Part shown: in pieces, positions 42,067-51,241 of the stretch | Layout: the number at the start of each line of letters is the position of its first letter | Position numbering within the stretch: the stretch's first letter is position 1 | Origin: Halobacteriales archaeon YIM A00010 | GTDB taxonomy: Archaea > Halobacteriota > Halobacteria > Halobacteriales > Haloarculaceae | Assembly (NCBI GenBank): GCA_025041175.1 | Contig: JAKCFJ010000001.1 | Location: 2,125,526 to 2,189,525, forward strand | Reading direction: 5' to 3' | DNA: 64,000 nt | Program-made: the position numbers and the translations under genes | The notes under the pieces: model-generated | The model's database searches: none | Told to the model about the DNA's origin: nothing | What the model saw: the letters and a program-made list of their open reading frames with translations, nothing else

Positions 42067-42140
42067 CTACTCTTTGGCGGTTCCAACCCAGTCCGACTCC
42101 TCATAATGGTAGCAGTGAGATCCGTGATTTGGTCGCTAAC
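42067..42140 (-). pseudogene. remnant of a sixth lipoprotein paralog (C-terminal end)
   Basis: On the minus strand the DNA reads VSDQITDLTAT, then after a frame change EESDWVGTAKE and a stop. This aligns with VSYQVTDLNSTTVEEPDWVEIARE at the end of member 4. The spacing to the member 5 start equals the spacing between intact members, and the intergenic sequence is also similar. The rest of the gene is lost. Confidence 0.75.
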
Positions 42141-42452
42141 AGTCAGTTATATGACTATTATGACTCGTTTGGTGTCGTTTTGGATGCCACCGAAGCAGTC
42201 CCCGACATTCCCTGTGCACCCGAGCCGAGCGAAACAGCGTGGTGATTGTCCGTCCGCTCACCCTGCTAGATACTCACTTTCCCTTTAACTCACCCCCACC
42301 ATTTACACCCTGTAAATGGATTAAAGAATATTATCATTATAAATCATAACAGTTTTTACTGCGGCAGTGAGATCGAGAAACGCGCACAAGCAACCGACGA
42401 TCCCCCGCTGTTACGGTTTCGACGGTTCGGCAGGGGACGAACGCAACCAACC
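42141..42452. other. intergenic region before aceA
   Basis: About 310 bases, AT-rich near 42300-42360 (TTAAAGAATATTATCATTATAAATC), which probably holds the aceA promoter. Degraded lipoprotein-like sequence continues to about 42190. No gene is supported. Confidence 0.45.
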
Positions 42453-43514
42453 ATGACCAACGACACAGGAGAGGACAAGGTCGAACAGCTCGTGAAGGAC
42501 AGAGACGCAAGCATTCGAGACGTGGACAACGCCGCCGGACGTGAACTCCGGGAACTGCTCGATTCGCAGAACTTCGTGTTCGCACCGGGAATGTACCACG
42601 CGCTCGACGCTCGGCTCGCGGAGATGGCCGGGTTAGACGCGGCGTACATGAGCGGGTACTCGACCGTGCTGGGCCAGTTCGGCTTCCCCGATCTGGAGAT
42701 GGTGACGATGACCGAGATGGTCGAGAACGCAAAGCGCATGGTGGAGGCGACGAACCTCCCGGTCATCGCGGACTGTGACACGGGGTACGGCGGCGTTCAC
42801 AACGTCCGCCGCGCAGTGCGGGAGTACGAGAAGGCCGGCGTTGCAGCGGTCCACATCGAGGACCAGACCACGCCCAAGCGGTGTGGGCACATCGCCGGCA
42901 AGAAGATCGTCTCGCGCGAGGAGGCCGAGTCGCGCTTTTCGGCCGCAGTGGACGCAAAGCAGTCGGAGGATACGGTCGTCATCGCGCGGACGGACGCGTA
43001 CGGCTCGGCCAACGGCGACTGGGACGAGCACCTCGCTCGCGGTCGGCTGTACGCCGACGCGGGCGTGGATCTCGTCTGGCCGGAGATGCCCGATCCGTCC
43101 CGGGAGGACGCCGTCAACTACGCCGAGACCATCCACGAAACCCACCCCGATCTGAAGCTCGCCTTCAACTACTCCTCGAGCTTCGCGTGGTCCGAAGAGG
43201 AGGACCCGCTCACGTTCGAAGAGCTGGGCAATCTAGGGTACAAGTACATCTTCATCACGCTGTACGGGCTTCACTCAGGCGCTCACTCCGCCTACGACGA
43301 CTTCGCGAACATCGCCGAAAACGACGAACAAGCCCAGTTCGACCTCGAAGACCGGTATCTCGACCACGAGACCGAGAGCCACCACGAACTGTCGTTCGTT
43401 AGTCGGTACCAGGATATCGAAGCGGAATTCGATCCGGAAGCCAAAGCCCGCATGGAAGCCTCCGAAGGGTTCAGCGACGAAAAGTCGGATCCAATCTCAT
43501 CCGACGACGACTGA
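42453..43514 (+). CDS. aceA: isocitrate lyase
   Basis: A 353-residue enzyme of the ICL/PEPM superfamily that cleaves isocitrate to glyoxylate and succinate. The family block at the active site is [15 protein letters not shown], a KKCGH equivalent, and other signatures are [41 protein letters not shown] and FNYSSSFAW. It is shorter than bacterial ICL but the KRCGH loop distinguishes it from methylisocitrate lyases only weakly, so a methylisocitrate role is not excluded. With the next gene it forms a two-step carbon-conserving branch. Confidence 0.88.
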   Translation: MTNDTGEDKVEQLVKDRDASIRDVDNAAGRELRELLDSQNFVFAPGMYHALDARLAEMAGLDAAYMSGYSTVLGQFGFPDLEMVTMTEMVENAKRMVEATNLPVIADCDTGYGGVHNVRRAVREYEKAGVAAVHIEDQTTPKRCGHIAGKKIVSREEAESRFSAAVDAKQSEDTVVIARTDAYGSANGDWDEHLARGRLYADAGVDLVWPEMPDPSREDAVNYAETIHETHPDLKLAFNYSSSFAWSEEEDPLTFEELGNLGYKYIFITLYGLHSGAHSAYDDFANIAENDEQAQFDLEDRYLDHETESHHELSFVSRYQDIEAEFDPEAKARMEASEGFSDEKSDPISSDDD

Positions 43515-43567
43515 TCGAATCGCATACTACCCGATGAAGACTGATCGAATCGGATACTATCCGATGA
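43509..43567. repeat. 30-bp tandem duplication at the aceA stop
   Basis: GACTGATCGAATCG-ATACTA-CCGATGA occurs twice in a row (43509-43537 and 43539-43567) with two differences. The first copy contains the aceA stop codon; a partial third (CTGATGACCG) follows. Likely a local duplication. Confidence 0.8.
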
Positions 43568-43619
43568 CTGATGACCGACACGGATTCACTACAATCTGAT
43601 TCACACCAATAGCAAACAC

Positions 43620-44534
43620 ATGACGGACGAAATCAAGCTCCGACGATCGCAGCTCGCAGTGCCGGCAAGCAGCCCGGATTTTATCGAAAAAGCACCGACG
43701 TCCGGCGCGGACGAAGCCTTTCTGGACCTCGAAGACTCCGTTGCGCCGAACGAGAAGATCCCGTCCCGTGAAAACGTGATCGAGGGACTCATCGAATACG
43801 ACTGGAGCGAGACCCTGCCGTGCTACCGGATGAACGGCGTCGACACGGAGTGGTGGTACGACGACATCATCGAGGTCGTCGGCGAAGCCGGCGAGTACGT
43901 CGACACCATCATGGTGCCGATGGCGAACAACGCGGGCGTCGTGGAATCGGTCGACAACCTGCTCACCGCTGTCGAGGAGAACAACGGGTTGCCCGTCGGC
44001 GAGATCGGTCTGCAGTGTCAGATCGAGCACGCCGAGGGGATGACCAAGATCGAAGACGTCGCCGCCGCGTCCGACCGGATCGAGTCGTTGGTGTTCGGTC
44101 CCGGCGATTACACCGCGAGCGTCGGTGCTGCCGGGCTGACGATCGGCTCCGGGGAGGGGTATCCGGGCCACTACTGGCACTACCAGCTCTCGCGCATCGC
44201 CCACGTCGCTAAATCCCACGGCATGCAAGTCATCGACGGGCCGTTCTCGGACATCGACGACGAAGGTGGCTTCCGCGACTCCTGTCAGAACGCCGCGCGG
44301 CTCGGTTGTGACGGCAAGTGGGCTATCCACCCGAGCCAGATCGAACCCGCGAACGAGGTCTTCGCCCCCAGCCGGGAGGAGGCCGACCGCGCGAAACGCA
44401 TCGTCGACGAGTACGAAGCCGCCACCGAGGCCGGCTCCGGCGCGGTCAAGATCGACGGCGAGATGGTCGACGAAGCGACCCGCAAGATGGCCGCCAACAT
44501 CATGACCCAGGCCGACGAAGCCGGTATGTACTGA
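43620..44534 (+). CDS. HpcH/HpaI-type lyase: malyl-CoA lyase-like, apparent malate synthase
   Basis: A 304-residue CitE-like TIM-barrel protein. Hallmarks: RSQLAVPASSP, AFLDLEDSVAPNEK (metal-binding Glu/Asp region), IMVPMANNAGVVESVD, CQIEHAEGM, SLVFGPGDYTASVG, and IHPSQIEPANEVFAP. Family members form or cleave malyl-CoA or beta-methylmalyl-CoA. Next to isocitrate lyase it would condense glyoxylate with acetyl-CoA, standing in for malate synthase. It lacks the larger malate-synthase architecture. The thioester hydrolysis step, if needed, must come from this protein or another gene. Spacing from aceA is 105 bases including a tandem duplication. Confidence 0.82.
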   Translation: MTDEIKLRRSQLAVPASSPDFIEKAPTSGADEAFLDLEDSVAPNEKIPSRENVIEGLIEYDWSETLPCYRMNGVDTEWWYDDIIEVVGEAGEYVDTIMVPMANNAGVVESVDNLLTAVEENNGLPVGEIGLQCQIEHAEGMTKIEDVAAASDRIESLVFGPGDYTASVGAAGLTIGSGEGYPGHYWHYQLSRIAHVAKSHGMQVIDGPFSDIDDEGGFRDSCQNAARLGCDGKWAIHPSQIEPANEVFAPSREEADRAKRIVDEYEAATEAGSGAVKIDGEMVDEATRKMAANIMTQADEAGMY

Positions 44535-44535
44535 G

Positions 44536-44832
44536 TTACTCCGCGGTGCCTTGTGCGGCCCACCCGCCGCCGAGATCGCAGCCGGCCCGTTCGGCGTATT
44601 CGATCTCGGTGTCGCGGGTCACGGGACCGTCGCCATCGACGCGTTCGACGACGAACTCGATGTAGTGGGCGCTCCCACAACAGCCGGTGTCCACGAACTC
44701 CTCGAAGCGCTCTCCCTCGCTGAACGAATCGTGTGACCGGGTGAGCCACGCCCGGAAATGCTTCTGATCGATCTGGAGCCGGCCCCACTCGCTCAGTCCC
44801 GCAGGGTGGGAAAGCTCGACACGGGAGATCAT
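44536..44832 (-). CDS. small conserved haloarchaeal protein (DUF7968-like)
   Basis: A 98-residue soluble protein starting MISRVELSHPAGLSEWG. It has TGCCGSAHYIEFVVERVDGDGPVT and a C-terminal EYAERAGCDLGGGWAAQG. Cys-Cys and a His suggest metal or redox function, but no known motif is met. I associate the layout with DUF7968, from memory. It converges one base from the lyase stop. Confidence 0.7.
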   Translation of the reverse strand: MISRVELSHPAGLSEWGRLQIDQKHFRAWLTRSHDSFSEGERFEEFVDTGCCGSAHYIEFVVERVDGDGPVTRDTEIEYAERAGCDLGGGWAAQGTAE

Positions 44833-45261
44833 AGAAGAAAGTAGGGGCGTCCAGGCGGTGAATCTTTTGGCGTGGGTAGTCGGTTCCACTGATTCGAGGA
44901 GAAAGCACATCCCTTTACAGTAGTTACCGAATCCAATCAGGTAGCTTCTGGTTAGGGGGATATGGTTGAGAGAACCGAAGCCAAACATATCTATCGTACT
45001 GTTTCCATCCCGAGTTATTTCTCCCATATTTTAATATAATTATTGCTATGTGAACGGGGAAAGACCTTCTCGAAGTCCTCACTCGGATTGTCTTCGAGCA
45101 GGAGTTTGCTAACACTGGTGGGAAAGCCTATCAGCTTACACTGCATAGAATATAACCAACTCCTCATTATAGGTGATGGAGTAAACTCGAAATAATCCGA
45201 CGAACGGGTATCCAATCTCTGACTATCATAAAATATCGATTAGAAGTCAACTACACAACTT
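44833..45261. other. AT-rich intergenic gap
   Basis: About 430 bases, much richer in A/T than the flanks (for example TTTTAATATAATTATTGC near 45030). Two short minus-strand frames exist (about 63 and 66 codons) without signal, domain or codon support. It may be old degenerate or acquired DNA. Confidence 0.45.
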
Positions 45262-45789
45262 ATGAACGAGAACTCCAAAGCGATTCCAGCCGATGACCCG
45301 CAGCGCGATGTTGCCATCGTCCGACCGAACGGTCGAGAGCTCCCTCACGTGTTCATCGCGGGCGACACGTACACGATTCTCCTTTCAGGAGAGGACACTG
45401 CCGGTACGATGTGTCTTATCGACATGCATATTCCACCTAGTGGAGGGCCCGGTCCTCATCGCCACGACTTCGAAGAGACGTTTACCGTCACTGATGGGGG
45501 GATTGAGGTGATGTTTCGGGACGAAGCGATCACGGCGAAAGCAGGCGAGACGGTCCACATTCCGGCCAATGCGCCACATATGTTCACGAACACTACCGAT
45601 CAGCCGGCACGAATGCTGTGTATATGCGTCCCGGCTGGACAAGACGAGTTCTTTCTCTCTGTCGGCGTCCCGGTCGACGGACGAACGTCTACTGCCGATC
45701 TGAACGATGACGACGAGAGGGCGCAATTAGAAAAAGCAGAGGCACTCGCTTCCCAGTACAACACGGAGCTACTGGCAGGTCCGGAGTAA
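45262..45789 (+). CDS. cupin domain-containing protein
   Basis: A 175-residue single-domain cupin. The first motif is GPGPHRHDFEETFTVTDGGIEVMF, with His, His and Glu ligands, and the second is ETVHIPANAPHMFTNT with the last His. These bind a metal ion in beta-barrel enzymes and sensors. Substrate is unknown. It is preceded by an AT-rich gap and may be an accessory gene. Confidence 0.88.
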   Translation: MNENSKAIPADDPQRDVAIVRPNGRELPHVFIAGDTYTILLSGEDTAGTMCLIDMHIPPSGGPGPHRHDFEETFTVTDGGIEVMFRDEAITAKAGETVHIPANAPHMFTNTTDQPARMLCICVPAGQDEFFLSVGVPVDGRTSTADLNDDDERAQLEKAEALASQYNTELLAGPE

Positions 45790-45832
45790 TCGAGGGGGAC
45801 CTTACTAGTCCTGCCGTTCGTGAGCGGCGCGC

Positions 45833-47158
45833 TCACTCGAGCGGTTCGGAGTCCGTTTCTGTCTCAGAATCGGATTCGTCGTCCTCGATGATTTCGAGAC
45901 CCCGGTTGTTGACGGCGTAGGGATCGAGACCGACCTCTTCGAGGAACTGCTTGTACTCGCGTTCGCAGTGTTCCGCGTCGGTTTGCTTGTCGGATGCGCG
46001 GTCACAGAGCTGGACGAGATCGACGGGCACGTCGTTGGTGTAGACGATCCAGTGGTTGATGAGATCCGACAGCCGCCGGATCGGGCTGGTGAAATGGCCG
46101 TAGATCTCGAAGTTCAGCGCGTGGTGGCCGCCGAAGGGATCGTTCATGTACTTCGCGCGCGGCATCACCCGCATCACGGCGCGTTGGATCTTGTTGAGCT
46201 GGCGGTCAGGGGCCTGTTCGAGGGTGGCGTTCACCGCGATCCGTGGATCGTCCCACGAACCAGCGGGGATAGAGACGCCATCGAGCTCCTGGATCTCCCG
46301 CAGGGCCTCGTCCCACTCGTCGGGAGAGGGCTGAGGGTGGACGCGGTACATCGCCTCGACGCCACGATCCCACATGAGTTCGTGGGTGACCGCCTTGTTC
46401 GCCTTCAACATGCACTCCTCAATGATGGTGTGCGCGCGGTCGCGGCTGGGGTTCAACACGAGCGATCCGTCCTCCTTTCGCTGCTCGTGCATCCGTTCGG
46501 CCAGCTCGTACACCAGCGAACACGCCTCGTGAAGCGGCGCGTCAGGATCGTCGAGGCGGTTTTCACACTGGGTGTACGTCAGCCGCTCATCGGAGGTGAT
46601 GACGGATTTGTAGATGTCGATCGACTCGTACGTCAGCGTCTCGGGATCGAGATGCATCTCGACAGTGTGGGCGAGACGATCCTCGTTGGGCACGAGCGAA
46701 CAGACGGTTTCTGCGAGCACTGGGGGGAGCATATGGATGGTGTAAGCGGGGAGATACACCGTGTTGCCCCGTTCGATCGCTTCGGCCCACATGGCGCTGT
46801 CGGGGTGGACGTAGTGGGAGACATCGGCGATGTGCACCCACAGGACGAACTCCTCGTCGGTGCGTTCGATGCTGATGGCGTCGTCGAAATCCTGGGCGTC
46901 GATCGGGTCGGTCGTCCACGTGGTTCGATCGCGGAGATCGACCCGGTCGTCGATTTCGGCCTGGATCTCCTGTTGGACGTTCGCTGTCCGTTCTTCGGCC
47001 TCCTCGATCACCTCCGGCGGAAACGCGTCCCGAATCTCGAACTTCTCGAACAGCTCTTGACGCTTGTTGTCGAGGTGGCGCGCCAGCTCCCGATCGATCG
47101 TGACCGGGCCTTGGCCCTCGGCGGTTCCGGCCTCTGCTTGGTCCTGAGAATCGCTCAT
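45833..47158 (-). CDS. RNB-domain ribonuclease (RNase R/II family)
   Basis: A 441-residue protein with a complete RNB catalytic domain but without obvious cold-shock or S1 domains. The acidic motif is TDPIDAQDFDDAIS, and VLWVHIADVSHYVHPDS, RGNTVYLP, MLPP, CSLVPNEDRLA and the C-terminal HFTSPIRRLSDLINH are typical. It would degrade RNA 3'-5' by metal-dependent hydrolysis. The short form fits haloarchaeal RNase R, which lacks extra RNA-binding domains. The acidic C-terminal tail is common in these organisms. Confidence 0.92.
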   Translation of the reverse strand: MSDSQDQAEAGTAEGQGPVTIDRELARHLDNKRQELFEKFEIRDAFPPEVIEEAEERTANVQQEIQAEIDDRVDLRDRTTWTTDPIDAQDFDDAISIERTDEEFVLWVHIADVSHYVHPDSAMWAEAIERGNTVYLPAYTIHMLPPVLAETVCSLVPNEDRLAHTVEMHLDPETLTYESIDIYKSVITSDERLTYTQCENRLDDPDAPLHEACSLVYELAERMHEQRKEDGSLVLNPSRDRAHTIIEECMLKANKAVTHELMWDRGVEAMYRVHPQPSPDEWDEALREIQELDGVSIPAGSWDDPRIAVNATLEQAPDRQLNKIQRAVMRVMPRAKYMNDPFGGHHALNFEIYGHFTSPIRRLSDLINHWIVYTNDVPVDLVQLCDRASDKQTDAEHCEREYKQFLEEVGLDPYAVNNRGLEIIEDDESDSETETDSEPLE

Positions 47159-47265
47159 AGGGGAGCTACAGGAGTGGGACAGTTAGCCGTATCGGGTACC
47201 GGTGTGTTTTGACATCCGCCGCCGCCGGACGAGACGGACGACGATCGGCGGTCGTTTCCTCGGGC

Positions 47266-47556
47266 TCACTCGGATCGACCGTAGCGCTCCTCGACGAGAC
47301 GGTTGTACTGGCGGACGAACTCCGCTTGGGTCATGGGAGTCGGCCGTTCGATGTCGAGTAGGAGTCGTTCGAGTTCGCCACGGGGGTGGTGATCGATTTC
47401 GCTGTGACAGGACTTACAGAGGTGTTCGAACTCCTTGTCGGTTCGTTCCCACCGATCGCCTTCTTTGTCGTATTCACGAGCGTCCGACCGAGCGACGCTC
47501 CTCCCGCAAGCGATACAGGTGACGCGCGTCTCTCGCCCGAGGCGCATACCCCACAT
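47266..47556 (-). CDS. small HNH-like/zinc-finger protein (DUF7562-like)
   Basis: A 96-residue protein with CxxC pairs CIACGRSV and CKSCHSEIDHH 32 residues apart. The second resembles the C-terminal part of an HNH/zinc-ribbon element. The C-terminal helix (MTQAEFVRQYNRLVEERY) is amphipathic. It is one of several small zinc-binding haloarchaeal proteins; the DUF number is from memory. Function unknown. Confidence 0.75.
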   Translation of the reverse strand: MWGMRLGRETRVTCIACGRSVARSDAREYDKEGDRWERTDKEFEHLCKSCHSEIDHHPRGELERLLLDIERPTPMTQAEFVRQYNRLVEERYGRSE

Positions 47557-47632
47557 CGTTCGTACATACGCCCGGAGCGGTATTTAGCTCTGTGCCACGA
47601 ACACACAAGGTGGGTCGACCAGGCCCGGACGA

Positions 47633-48697
47633 TCAATCGATCCTGTCGAGATCGGCGACGAACGACCGGAGCATCTCCCGTGTGACGTGTGGCATCATCA
47701 CGATGCGGAGCTCTCCCGCTCCGGTTTTCGAGACCCGCCATCCCCGGTCGCGCAGCGCTTCGATCGTGGATTGTGGAACGTCGGTCGCCACGAGCGGAAG
47801 GACCGGAGACACGACGTCGTAGCCGCGCTCGGAGAGGGCCGTTGTGAGCCATTCGGCGTTGTCCTGTGCGGTTCGTGCTGCTTCGCGGTAGCCGTCGGGC
47901 CACAGCGCCTCCATCGCAGCAACGGCGCTTGCGACCCCCGCGCCGCTTCGCGTGCCGGTGAGCGTCACCTGCGAGGTGGATTCGAGATACGGGGTGTCGA
48001 TAGCGAGCGGATCGAGCAGTTCCGAGGAACGCGCGAGCAGCCCACCGGCAGGGACGACCGCTCGACCCATCTTGTGGGGATCGATCGTCATCGTGTCGAT
48101 CGGGGCGTGCTCGAAGTTCCATTCGAACTCCGTGAAGGGAAGCACGAACCCGCCCCACGCCGCGTCGACGTGACAGAGCGCGCCGTGATCCTTGGCGAGC
48201 GAGGCGATCTCGGGGATTGGATCGACCCGACCGTACTCGGTCGTTCCGGCTACGCCGACCACCAACACCGTTCGTTCGTCGGTGAGTTCGGCTGCCGCGT
48301 CGACATCTGCTCGATACGCCGTGAGCGGTGCACGCCGGAGTTCGACGCCGAGCACGTCGGCCGCCTTCGTGAAGCTGAAGTGAGCGCTCTCCGGAACGAC
48401 GACGTTCGGATCGGTGATGCCGTCGCGGTTCCGGGCGCGGTTCCGGGCGATTCGAACGGCCTGGACGTTCGCCTCCGTTCCGCCGGAGGCGACGTATCCG
48501 GCCGCGTCGGGGAGTCCGGCCATCCGTCCGAGCATCCCGATCGCTTGTTCTTCGAGCGCCGCAACGGTCTCGTACGTTCCCGGATCGCCGGGATTGGTCG
48601 CCAGAAACCGCTGTGCTGCGGCGCGGGCCTCCGGATGAGGGACCGTACACATCGACGAGAGAACGCGAGCAAAATCCTGCGGTTCGGCCCGCTGCAT
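47633..48697 (-). CDS. mfnA: tyrosine/aspartate decarboxylase MfnA
   Basis: A 354-residue PLP-dependent decarboxylase of the group II type. The PLP lysine lies in [10 protein letters not shown], and [51 protein letters not shown] and [13 protein letters not shown] are archaeal MfnA signatures. In methanogens it makes tyramine for methanofuran; haloarchaea lack methanofuran, and there it is thought to yield beta-alanine from aspartate for coenzyme A. That assignment is from the family, not from the sequence. It stands alone. Confidence 0.9.
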   Translation of the reverse strand: MQRAEPQDFARVLSSMCTVPHPEARAAAQRFLATNPGDPGTYETVAALEEQAIGMLGRMAGLPDAAGYVASGGTEANVQAVRIARNRARNRDGITDPNVVVPESAHFSFTKAADVLGVELRRAPLTAYRADVDAAAELTDERTVLVVGVAGTTEYGRVDPIPEIASLAKDHGALCHVDAAWGGFVLPFTEFEWNFEHAPIDTMTIDPHKMGRAVVPAGGLLARSSELLDPLAIDTPYLESTSQVTLTGTRSGAGVASAVAAMEALWPDGYREAARTAQDNAEWLTTALSERGYDVVSPVLPLVATDVPQSTIEALRDRGWRVSKTGAGELRIVMMPHVTREMLRSFVADLDRID

Positions 48698-48774
48698 GGC
48701 TTCCCTACCGAACTCTTGGGTTTATCCATTGCGTTATCGTTGCTGGATCGTACCGCTGTCGCGGTGGACGGCTC

Positions 48775-48870
48775 ATACTGTCGGACTTGCGGACGGAATG
48801 AGACGGAATATCCAGCTGCTGTCTGACGGTCACCAGCAGTTGATATTCAATCATCTCTGTCCGACAGTAT
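48775..48870. repeat. MITE-like inverted-repeat element, type I copy B (96 bp)
   Basis: Ends ATACTGTCGGAC and GTCCGACAGTAT are perfect 12-bp inverted repeats. An internal CTGCTG/CAGCAG pair and the core GGTCACCAGCAG are shared with the other copies. Its last base is also the final base of the YndJ stop codon (read leftward), so the element abuts or supplies that stop. Confidence 0.8.
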
Positions 48871-50597
48871 CACTCGGTCGCCGTTCGCTCGATCGCGTAC
48901 GTGATCGTGAGGAACGGCCGCCCGAACAGCCACAGCTCGTGTTCTGCCGCGAGATCGGTTCCAGAGGTGTCGGACGTTACAGGCCGAACGCGAAAGTCCT
49001 CGTGCATCGGGAGCCGGATGGGACCGACGGGCGTACGGAGATAGATCCCTTCGTCGCCCGGATCGTCCCGTCGCCGAGAGGACAGCCTGATTCCGTGCCC
49101 ATCGGCCTCGATGTCGACGGAATCCATCCACAGAACGGCGGAGAGATTGCATCGTGGCAGGGGCAGCCCGATGTTCATGTACGTTTCACCCTCGTGTTCG
49201 TGTGTCGCGTAGGCAGCGACGAACACCGCGGTTCCCGTCTCCGAGTCGGTCCGGATCCACGCCCGAACGCCCGTTCGTCCGTCAGCAGCGTCGTCAACGT
49301 CGACGATCCGGCTGTCAGTCCGTTTCGTCGGCGCGCCCGGCGCGGGAAGGTTGAGCTGTTCGGTCCACGCCGTTACCCGGCTCGCAAGCCCTGCGCCGAG
49401 CCGGAATCCCGGGTGGTACTGCGCGTCATAGCGCAGCTCGTAGGCCCGTGTCTCCTCGTAGAACGTCCGGATCTCCGGGTTGACTGCGTCCGGATCGAAC
49501 CCCGGACGGGCGTACGCCGCCAGCTCGTCCAGCTGTCCCGACGGGGAGCGCGGACCGATCAGGCTGTTCCGTTCGAGGTACCTCTCGCCCACCCGGCGGT
49601 CGGCCGTGAGCGAGCTGAGCGGCGGAGCCTGTTGTTGATGCGGTGTGGGCACGGAGACGCACCAGCCGAGCGCGCCGAGCAGCGCGAACCCGATCGCGTT
49701 CAAATGCCCGTGTACCGTCACCATCGTGTCGATCCGAAGGCCGGCGAGCGTTCGTCCGAGGAACTGGGAGAGACCGTAGCCGAACGCGAACAGCATCGAC
49801 ACCGCGACCGCGAGCGAAGCGATCGCCAGCGCCGCCTGCTGGGTCCGGCTTTCCCGCCCGGGTACCACGACGACCAGCGTCACCAGCGCGAACGCGATCA
49901 CCCCGCCGACGAGCGCGGTCACGGCGACGATCTCGACCAGTGGGGACAGCGTGATCCCGGCAGCGATCAACCCCGGACCCAACACGATCGTCGCGGCCGC
50001 GCCAGTCCAGACGCGTCGCACGACCGGTCGACCTGTCGCCTCGATCACGCGCCCGGTTACCCCGGCGAGGATCGGGAGGGCAAAGCCGGCGTAATGGAAA
50101 TGAACCGCCGTGAAAAACACGATCGAGTCGCCGAACCCCAACGGTTCCAGCCCGAGACGGCTGCACAACAGCCAGCCGCTCCCGACGACGACGTACAACA
50201 GTCCGGCGTCGACAGCGAGCGCAGACAGCGGCGTGGGGCCGCGGGGCAACAGCCGCTCGAGTCCCCACAACGCCACCGCAACCGTCACCACTATCCACGG
50301 GACGACCAACAGCCCGGCGAGCACCCCACGGCCGAGCGCGAACGAAACCACGACGAGAACCGCCCCGACCGGCTGGCCGAACACGGCGTACCGTCGCCAG
50401 CGCGACCGAACGCCCGAGCCGGCGAGTCCGAGCAACAACGGCACGATCACCAGCGGAGCCAGCAAAAAGAGGGCTTCGAGGCGATCGAACGTCCCACCCC
50501 CTACGAGCACGAGCCAGATCACCCCACCGACGAGGGCGCTCGCGTCGGTCACCCGACGCCCGGGTGACAGTGTGAACGAACGAACGGTACCACTCAC
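48870..50597 (-). CDS. YndJ family membrane protein
   Basis: A protein of about 575 residues. About eleven TM helices occupy the first two thirds (including FFTAVHFHYAGFALPILAG, a YndJ hallmark with HFHYAGF), and a soluble C-terminal domain of about 230 residues follows (FYEETRAYELRYDAQYHPGFRLGAG, ETYMNIGLPLPRCNLSAVLWMD). YndJ-type proteins are common to Bacilli and haloarchaea and are of unknown function. I start at GTG 50597 (VSGTVRSFT); a TTG seven codons earlier is possible. The stop abuts the type I element. Confidence 0.82.
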   Translation of the reverse strand: MSGTVRSFTLSPGRRVTDASALVGGVIWLVLVGGGTFDRLEALFLLAPLVIVPLLLGLAGSGVRSRWRRYAVFGQPVGAVLVVVSFALGRGVLAGLLVVPWIVVTVAVALWGLERLLPRGPTPLSALAVDAGLLYVVVGSGWLLCSRLGLEPLGFGDSIVFFTAVHFHYAGFALPILAGVTGRVIEATGRPVVRRVWTGAAATIVLGPGLIAAGITLSPLVEIVAVTALVGGVIAFALVTLVVVVPGRESRTQQAALAIASLAVAVSMLFAFGYGLSQFLGRTLAGLRIDTMVTVHGHLNAIGFALLGALGWCVSVPTPHQQQAPPLSSLTADRRVGERYLERNSLIGPRSPSGQLDELAAYARPGFDPDAVNPEIRTFYEETRAYELRYDAQYHPGFRLGAGLASRVTAWTEQLNLPAPGAPTKRTDSRIVDVDDAADGRTGVRAWIRTDSETGTAVFVAAYATHEHEGETYMNIGLPLPRCNLSAVLWMDSVDIEADGHGIRLSSRRRDDPGDEGIYLRTPVGPIRLPMHEDFRVRPVTSDTSGTDLAAEHELWLFGRPFLTITYAIERTATE

Positions 50598-50682
50598 TGA
50601 CGCCCACCTACCGAACAATTATCTCCCATACAACACGTTCAGACCACACAGTAATCAATCATCGATATTGTGTGCGGTGCTA

Positions 50683-51153
50683 TCACGGATACAAACACAC
50701 GATGAGGCTGTTGTTCCCGACTTGCAGCAACGAGCCGAGCAGAACGGGGATGATCGCCGCACCGAGCGAGAGCACCGGATCGACCAGTTCGTCGCGCGTC
50801 TGGGAGAGGGCTATCATCGTCCGGAGGAGACCTTTGAGCACGAACAGCGCAACCAGAACCTCGAAAAGAGTCGTGATCAGCAGTGCGAGGATCCCTATCC
50901 CGCCGCTGCTACAAAGCACGCTGTTGCTCGCGCCGATCAGCCCCACGCCTCCGACCACGAGCCACACGGGACCGAGCAGCCCGACGGACGCGGTGGTTGC
51001 CGTGAGGAGGTCCCGGCGACCCGGCTGGAGACAGACGCCCTTGAACGCGACGCCACACACGACCACAGCCCCACCCAACCACCGTACGCCGTTGCCCGCG
51101 GGACCCAACAAGGACGATAGCCCTTCAGTCAGTCGATCAGGAATTCCCACCAT
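50683..51153 (-). CDS. hydrophobic membrane protein, unknown function
   Basis: A 156-residue protein with about four hydrophobic segments (GAVVVCGVAFKG, LLGPVWLVVGGVGLIGA, ILALLITTLFEVLVALFVLKGLL, LSLGAAIIPVLLGSLLQV). Charged loops are short. I do not recognise it. It precedes YndJ on the same strand by 85 bases and may share its transcript. Confidence 0.65.
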   Translation of the reverse strand: MVGIPDRLTEGLSSLLGPAGNGVRWLGGAVVVCGVAFKGVCLQPGRRDLLTATTASVGLLGPVWLVVGGVGLIGASNSVLCSSGGIGILALLITTLFEVLVALFVLKGLLRTMIALSQTRDELVDPVLSLGAAIIPVLLGSLLQVGNNSLIVCLYP

Positions 51154-51241
51154 GTGATGTTATTACATCTACTTCTTAGGTAAAAAATTATTCGTAGCGA
51201 ATCTATCGGCCGGATCGACCCGACCACTCACACCGATCAGT

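Noticed and set aside
36974..42140. Possible CRISPR or other regularly spaced repeat array
   Set aside because: The repetition is at the level of whole 800-bp genes coding for homologous lipoproteins, without short direct repeats and unique spacers.
44924..45215. Two short minus-strand frames in the AT-rich gap
   Set aside because: They depend on AT-rich DNA, overlap each other, and have no recognisable motif.
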